Below the pieces are notes generated by a model. The model was not told where the DNA came from, made no database searches, and was given only the letters and a program-made list of their open reading frames with translations. From an uncultured Collinsella sp. (GTDB lineage Bacteria; Actinomycetota; Coriobacteriia; Coriobacteriales; Coriobacteriaceae), in NCBI GenBank assembly GCA_958448375.1, contig CAUDDU010000035.1, forward strand, positions 1 through 7,997: DNA of 7,997 bases, given 5' to 3'. This document shows, piece after piece, positions 6,019 through 7,997 of this stretch. Each line of letters starts with the position of its first letter. Positions within the stretch are counted from its first letter, which is position 1. The translations under genes and the position numbers were made by a program.

Positions 6019-7485
6019 TTATTCCACGCGCTCTGACAGTCGATACTTGCGGTTGCGGCTCGTCGCCGGCGCCGTGGGCTCAAGCTCGCCTTGAGCAATG
6101 AGCGCGTTGACGCGCGACCTAACCTGGGAAATTGTAAGCCCCGTGCGTTCTGCCAGCTCACGCGTCCCCAGCTCGCCGTAGTGTTTGAGTGCCGCCACAA
6201 TTAAGCCCCCGCCATGATCGACCGACTCGATCTTTGAACGGTAAAGTACGACCTTGAACCGATCGAACCCCGGGCAGAACAGGGGCTCGGCCAGACCATG
6301 CGCGCGCATGGCATCGATCATCATCGGGATGCCCGAGCCATTGCCCTCAGCCGGCGAACCTGCGCCATCCGGCAGCGGGACAATCGACATGAGTTTCACG
6401 AGCGTCGCGTTACGGCATCGGGAGCTGCCGTCAAACAAGTTCTCGCGAGTCTTTCCCCCGTAAAGGCCGCCAGGATTCGTCACCTCGACACGATCGTCAA
6501 AGACGTCGACGGCAATCGATTGTCCACAGAACCGATCCCCGTATTCTCGATGGATTACGGCGTTGGCGATTGCCTCGCGCAGAACCTCCTCGGGAATCTC
6601 AAGCGAGTCGACACGCGAGACACCTTGGACGGTCGAGGTTCGCCGCAAATTCTTGGCGACGGCTGCGACGGCATCCGAGATCATCTCGCCCAACGTTCCC
6701 TCACAGATTGTGCGGTCCATGAATCTCAGCGACCCCGCCATGCCCTTCTGAGTTCCCGCATGGACAGCCACGTCAATGAAGAGCTTGGGATAGAACTGCT
6801 GAGGGTAGGTGCCCACAACTAGAAGTCCAGCCTTGGTGACATTGCCCTGGGAATCAAGGATATTTAGGCGCTCCAGCTTCGTTTGTTTGTCCGGCGCGCC
6901 GCGCATTGCCCGGGGCGTCAACGAGAAAGCCCGATCTATCGTACGGTCGACCAGCGTCTCGTCGAGATTGTCCGCGCCCGCACCCGCCACCGCGTCGCGA
7001 TCGCTCGGAGTCGCTCGACCGTATGACGCCAATGCGAGCACCTCGGTCGATGAAAGCGGCACATCTTTGTCATCGATGCGCTTGTAGCTGCCGCCCTGGG
7101 CGCCCCGCTCTATGACATAACAAGGCTTGCTCGACGGGTCGAGCTCCTCAATCGTGATGACCAGAACCACGGTGCCCTGGAGCTCCACGCGCTCAATGGT
7201 GTATTTGGGCGGATTGGCCAGCTTTCCGCGACCGCCGGCATCGCCCATGCCCGCCACGAATTGGTTGAGCACTTTCTCGGTCTCGAAGTTCTCAACCGGG
7301 ACAAAACCTGCGCGCTCACTCACTCCGAGCACGATGGTTCCGCCGGCAGTGTTCGCGAATGCGCTCACCGTTTCCCACACGTCGCGGGAAAGCGTCGTGG
7401 CGCTCTCCTTCGCTTCGACGTTAAGATCATCCGAGCCCATACGCCTTAAAGACTCAAGCAGACCGGTCAGCTCGTTTTCGTTCAT
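6019..7485 (-). CDS. Schlafen/AlbA_2 domain ATPase-like protein with C-terminal winged helix
   Basis: The product has 488 residues. Domains in order: AlbA_2 (Schlafen core), about 10-155, with V23-E-A-K, A42-F-A-N-T-A-G-G-T-I-V-L-G-V and Y123-V-I-E-R-G; a GHKL-type HATPase_c_4 region, about 295-415, with P298-E-E-V-L-R-E-A-I-x-N-A-V-x-H-R-E-Y, V333-E-V-T-N-P-G-G and G381-N-G-S-G-I-P; and a winged helix-turn-helix, about 426-485. This is the COG2865 arrangement, annotated either as a Schlafen-like putative transcriptional regulator or as an ATP-binding protein. Its biochemistry is mostly unknown; the AlbA_2 fold suggests nucleic-acid binding. The ATG at 7485 is chosen because AAGGA lies 7 nt upstream, whereas the GTG at 7491 would have only 1 nt spacing. 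The repeat array directly upstream suggests autoregulation through the winged helix (inference). Confidence 0.95.
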   Translation of the reverse strand: MNENELTGLLESLRRMGSDDLNVEAKESATTLSRDVWETVSAFANTAGGTIVLGVSERAGFVPVENFETEKVLNQFVAGMGDAGGRGKLANPPKYTIERVELQGTVVLVITIEELDPSSKPCYVIERGAQGGSYKRIDDKDVPLSSTEVLALASYGRATPSDRDAVAGAGADNLDETLVDRTIDRAFSLTPRAMRGAPDKQTKLERLNILDSQGNVTKAGLLVVGTYPQQFYPKLFIDVAVHAGTQKGMAGSLRFMDRTICEGTLGEMISDAVAAVAKNLRRTSTVQGVSRVDSLEIPEEVLREAIANAVIHREYGDRFCGQSIAVDVFDDRVEVTNPGGLYGGKTRENLFDGSSRCRNATLVKLMSIVPLPDGAGSPAEGNGSGIPMMIDAMRAHGLAEPLFCPGFDRFKVVLYRSKIESVDHGGGLIVAALKHYGELGTRELAERTGLTISQVRSRVNALIAQGELEPTAPATSRNRKYRLSERVE

Positions 7486-7542
7486 CTGCACGTCCTTTCG
7501 CTCGGTCCTGCAGAGAATGCCGCGGATAGATTTCCCTCGTCT

Positions 7543-7616
7543 CTCAGTTATCTCTCGTAATTATCTCTCATTTATCTCTCTATCTCTCGGCTTAGAGATA
7601 AGAGATAGATAGAGAT
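7543..7616. repeat. Proximal TATCTC/GAGATA motif array
   Basis: TATCTC occurs on the plus strand at 7549, 7562, 7573 and 7581 (steps of 13, 11 and 8 nt), usually as TTATCTCTC. GAGATA follows at 7595 and 7602, and GAGATG at 7612. The two orientations face each other across GGCTT (7589-7593) and can form a hairpin with one bulge. The array begins 58 bp upstream of the Schlafen-like start codon, so it lies in the promoter or 5' leader. It resembles a multi-site operator. Confidence 0.8.
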
Positions 7617-7638
7617 GGAATGTCTACCATTTGCTTCA

Positions 7639-7666
7639 TCTATACATATTTTTGCTGGTAGAACAA
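7639..7666 (-). promoter_or_regulatory. Candidate promoter of the Schlafen-like gene
   Basis: Read on the minus strand, TTGTTC (7666-7661) and TATAGA (7644-7639) are separated by 16 nt. Both boxes are imperfect. If used, transcription would begin near 7632 and give a leader of about 147 nt that contains the proximal motif array. The -35 box overlaps the 7664-7692 dyad, so a repressor bound there could block it. Confidence 0.3.
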
Positions 7667-7692
7667 TCGGTATTGAGACAATACCATGATTG
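7664..7692. repeat. 29-nt dyad symmetry element
   Basis: GGTATTG (7669-7675) and CAATACC (7679-7685) are perfect arms around AGA. CAATC (7664-7668) and GATTG (7688-7692) extend the symmetry outside a 2-nt bulge. The shape and location fit an operator for a dimeric regulator between the two parts of the motif array. Confidence 0.55.
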
Positions 7693-7707
7693 CCTGTCTC
7701 TTTGCTG

Positions 7708-7782
7708 CTCAGTTATCTCTCATATTTTTCTCTCATCTTCCTGTCATCTTTCATATTAGAGACGAATGAGAGACGAGAGATA
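7708..7782. repeat. Distal TATCTC/GAGATA motif cluster
   Basis: The 14-mer CTCAGTTATCTCTC at 7708-7721 is an exact copy of 7543-7556 in the proximal array. Inverted counterparts follow: CTCTCAT (7730-7736) faces ATGAGAG (7766-7772), and ATCTCTC (7715-7721) faces GAGAGAT (7775-7781), so the arms nest as one large dyad. Together with the proximal array this gives at least eight exact TATCTC/GAGATA cores within 234 bp. Confidence 0.75.
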
Positions 7783-7792
7783 CGCAAGTGAT

Positions 7793-7922
7793 GGACGAGC
7801 GAGGATTTTCGGACGGTCGGATATCGAGAGTGGATATTTGGACGGTTTTTGGGGCTTTTGCGGCAAATTCCGTCCAAATATCCACTCTCGTTCGATAGGT
7901 ATCCGGAAATCCTCGCTCGTCC
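7793..7922. repeat. 130-nt foldback with two in-register 21-bp stems
   Basis: The outer arms 7793-7813 and 7902-7922 match at 20 of 21 positions; the one difference is a G-T wobble. The inner arms 7825-7845 and 7870-7890 are perfect over 21 bp. Both pairs share the same centre (7857.5), giving a hairpin with an 11x11 internal loop and a 24-nt apical loop. The arms share a loose unit beginning ACGAG or CGAG, then GGAT and GGA(C), so the structure looks built from inverted copies of one short unit. Confidence 0.85.
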
Positions 7923-7941
7923 GTCCGAATATCCACTCTCG
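7921..7941 (-). repeat. Extra direct copy of the foldback inner arm
   Basis: On the minus strand this 21-mer matches the inner arm at 20 of 21 positions (one C/T change) and overlaps the end of the outer arm by 2 nt. It repeats the right inner arm in the same orientation, so the region carries three near-identical copies plus two more diverged ones. Confidence 0.75.
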
Positions 7942-7966
7942 TTGGTAGCGCGCAGAGATGTGGTGT

Positions 7967-7992
7967 AAGAGGCGGGGCGTGCCCCGCCTCTT
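7967..7992. terminator. GC-rich 12-bp hairpin, possible terminator
   Basis: AAGAGGCGGGGC (7967-7978) is fully complementary to GCCCCGCCTCTT (7981-7992), with GT at the centre. The stem is strong. On the plus strand CCCTT follows and the window then ends, so a T-run cannot be checked. On the minus strand no T-run follows. It may end a transcript entering from either side. Confidence 0.5.
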
Positions 7993-7997
7993 CCCTT

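Larger units (their letters stand above)
7486..7997. other. 512-bp structured non-coding region upstream of the Schlafen-like gene
   Basis: No convincing gene lies here. The short frames at the right end run through palindromes, lack Shine-Dalgarno sites, and mirror each other on both strands. The left half is noticeably AT-rich and TCTC/GAGA-biased compared with the genes. It holds the motif array, a dyad, a candidate promoter, a long foldback and an edge hairpin, each listed separately. Confidence 0.8.

Noticed and set aside
6298..6822. A 174-codon plus-strand open frame
   Set aside because: It lies wholly inside the Schlafen-like gene on the opposite strand and shows no domain features.
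7543..7782. CRISPR array
   Set aside because: The repeats are 6-14 nt, unevenly spaced by 8-13 nt and in both orientations; there are no uniform spacers and no cas genes.
7751..7948. Two ~60-codon frames, one on each strand, across the foldback
   Set aside because: Both read through the inverted repeats (the plus-strand product repeats RPNIHSR) and neither has a Shine-Dalgarno. They are best explained as translations of the palindrome.

Overview
The window looks like chromosomal DNA from a GC-rich Gram-positive actinobacterium. A Coriobacteriia member close to Collinsella fits best, but that is an inference from protein style (a membrane protein of the DUF4012 type with a long Gly/Ala/Asn-rich cytoplasmic head, GTG starts, purine-rich Shine-Dalgarno sites) and not the result of any search. 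Seven protein genes and one tRNA gene can be supported.

Left part (1-2704): a DUF4012-like membrane protein on the minus strand, cut by the window edge, follows a complete EamA/DMT-family transporter on the same strand. Next comes a self-contained tRNA-Val(GAC) unit on the plus strand, with its own TTGCCA-N17-TATATT promoter, encoded CCA end and rho-independent terminator. These are ordinary chromosomal genes.

Middle part (2750-6018): an accessory-looking set. A plus-strand DUF5710 protein with two CxxC pairs converges on a small minus-strand double-CxxC (zinc-ribbon-like) protein. Upstream of the latter, on the same strand, lies an HNH endonuclease whose N-terminal half resembles the SRA-like modified-base-recognition region of putative type IV restriction enzymes. 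A 163-residue orphan protein is divergent from it and ends near a bulged inverted repeat.

Right part (6019-7997): a complete Schlafen/AlbA_2 + GHKL-ATPase-like + winged-helix protein (COG2865 type) on the minus strand. Upstream of it are about 510 bases with no convincing gene but dense structure. In order they hold an array of at least eight TATCTC/GAGATA motifs in both orientations, a 29-nt dyad with a candidate promoter, a 130-nt foldback made of two in-register 21-bp stems, a further direct copy of the inner arm, and a 12-bp GC-rich hairpin at the edge.

The genes do not form one obvious operon. The restriction-like HNH protein and the Schlafen-like regulator suggest an accessory or defence-flavoured neighbourhood beside a tRNA gene, but no integrase, transposase or duplicated tRNA end was seen. 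The most unusual content is the non-coding repeat architecture upstream of the Schlafen-like gene.
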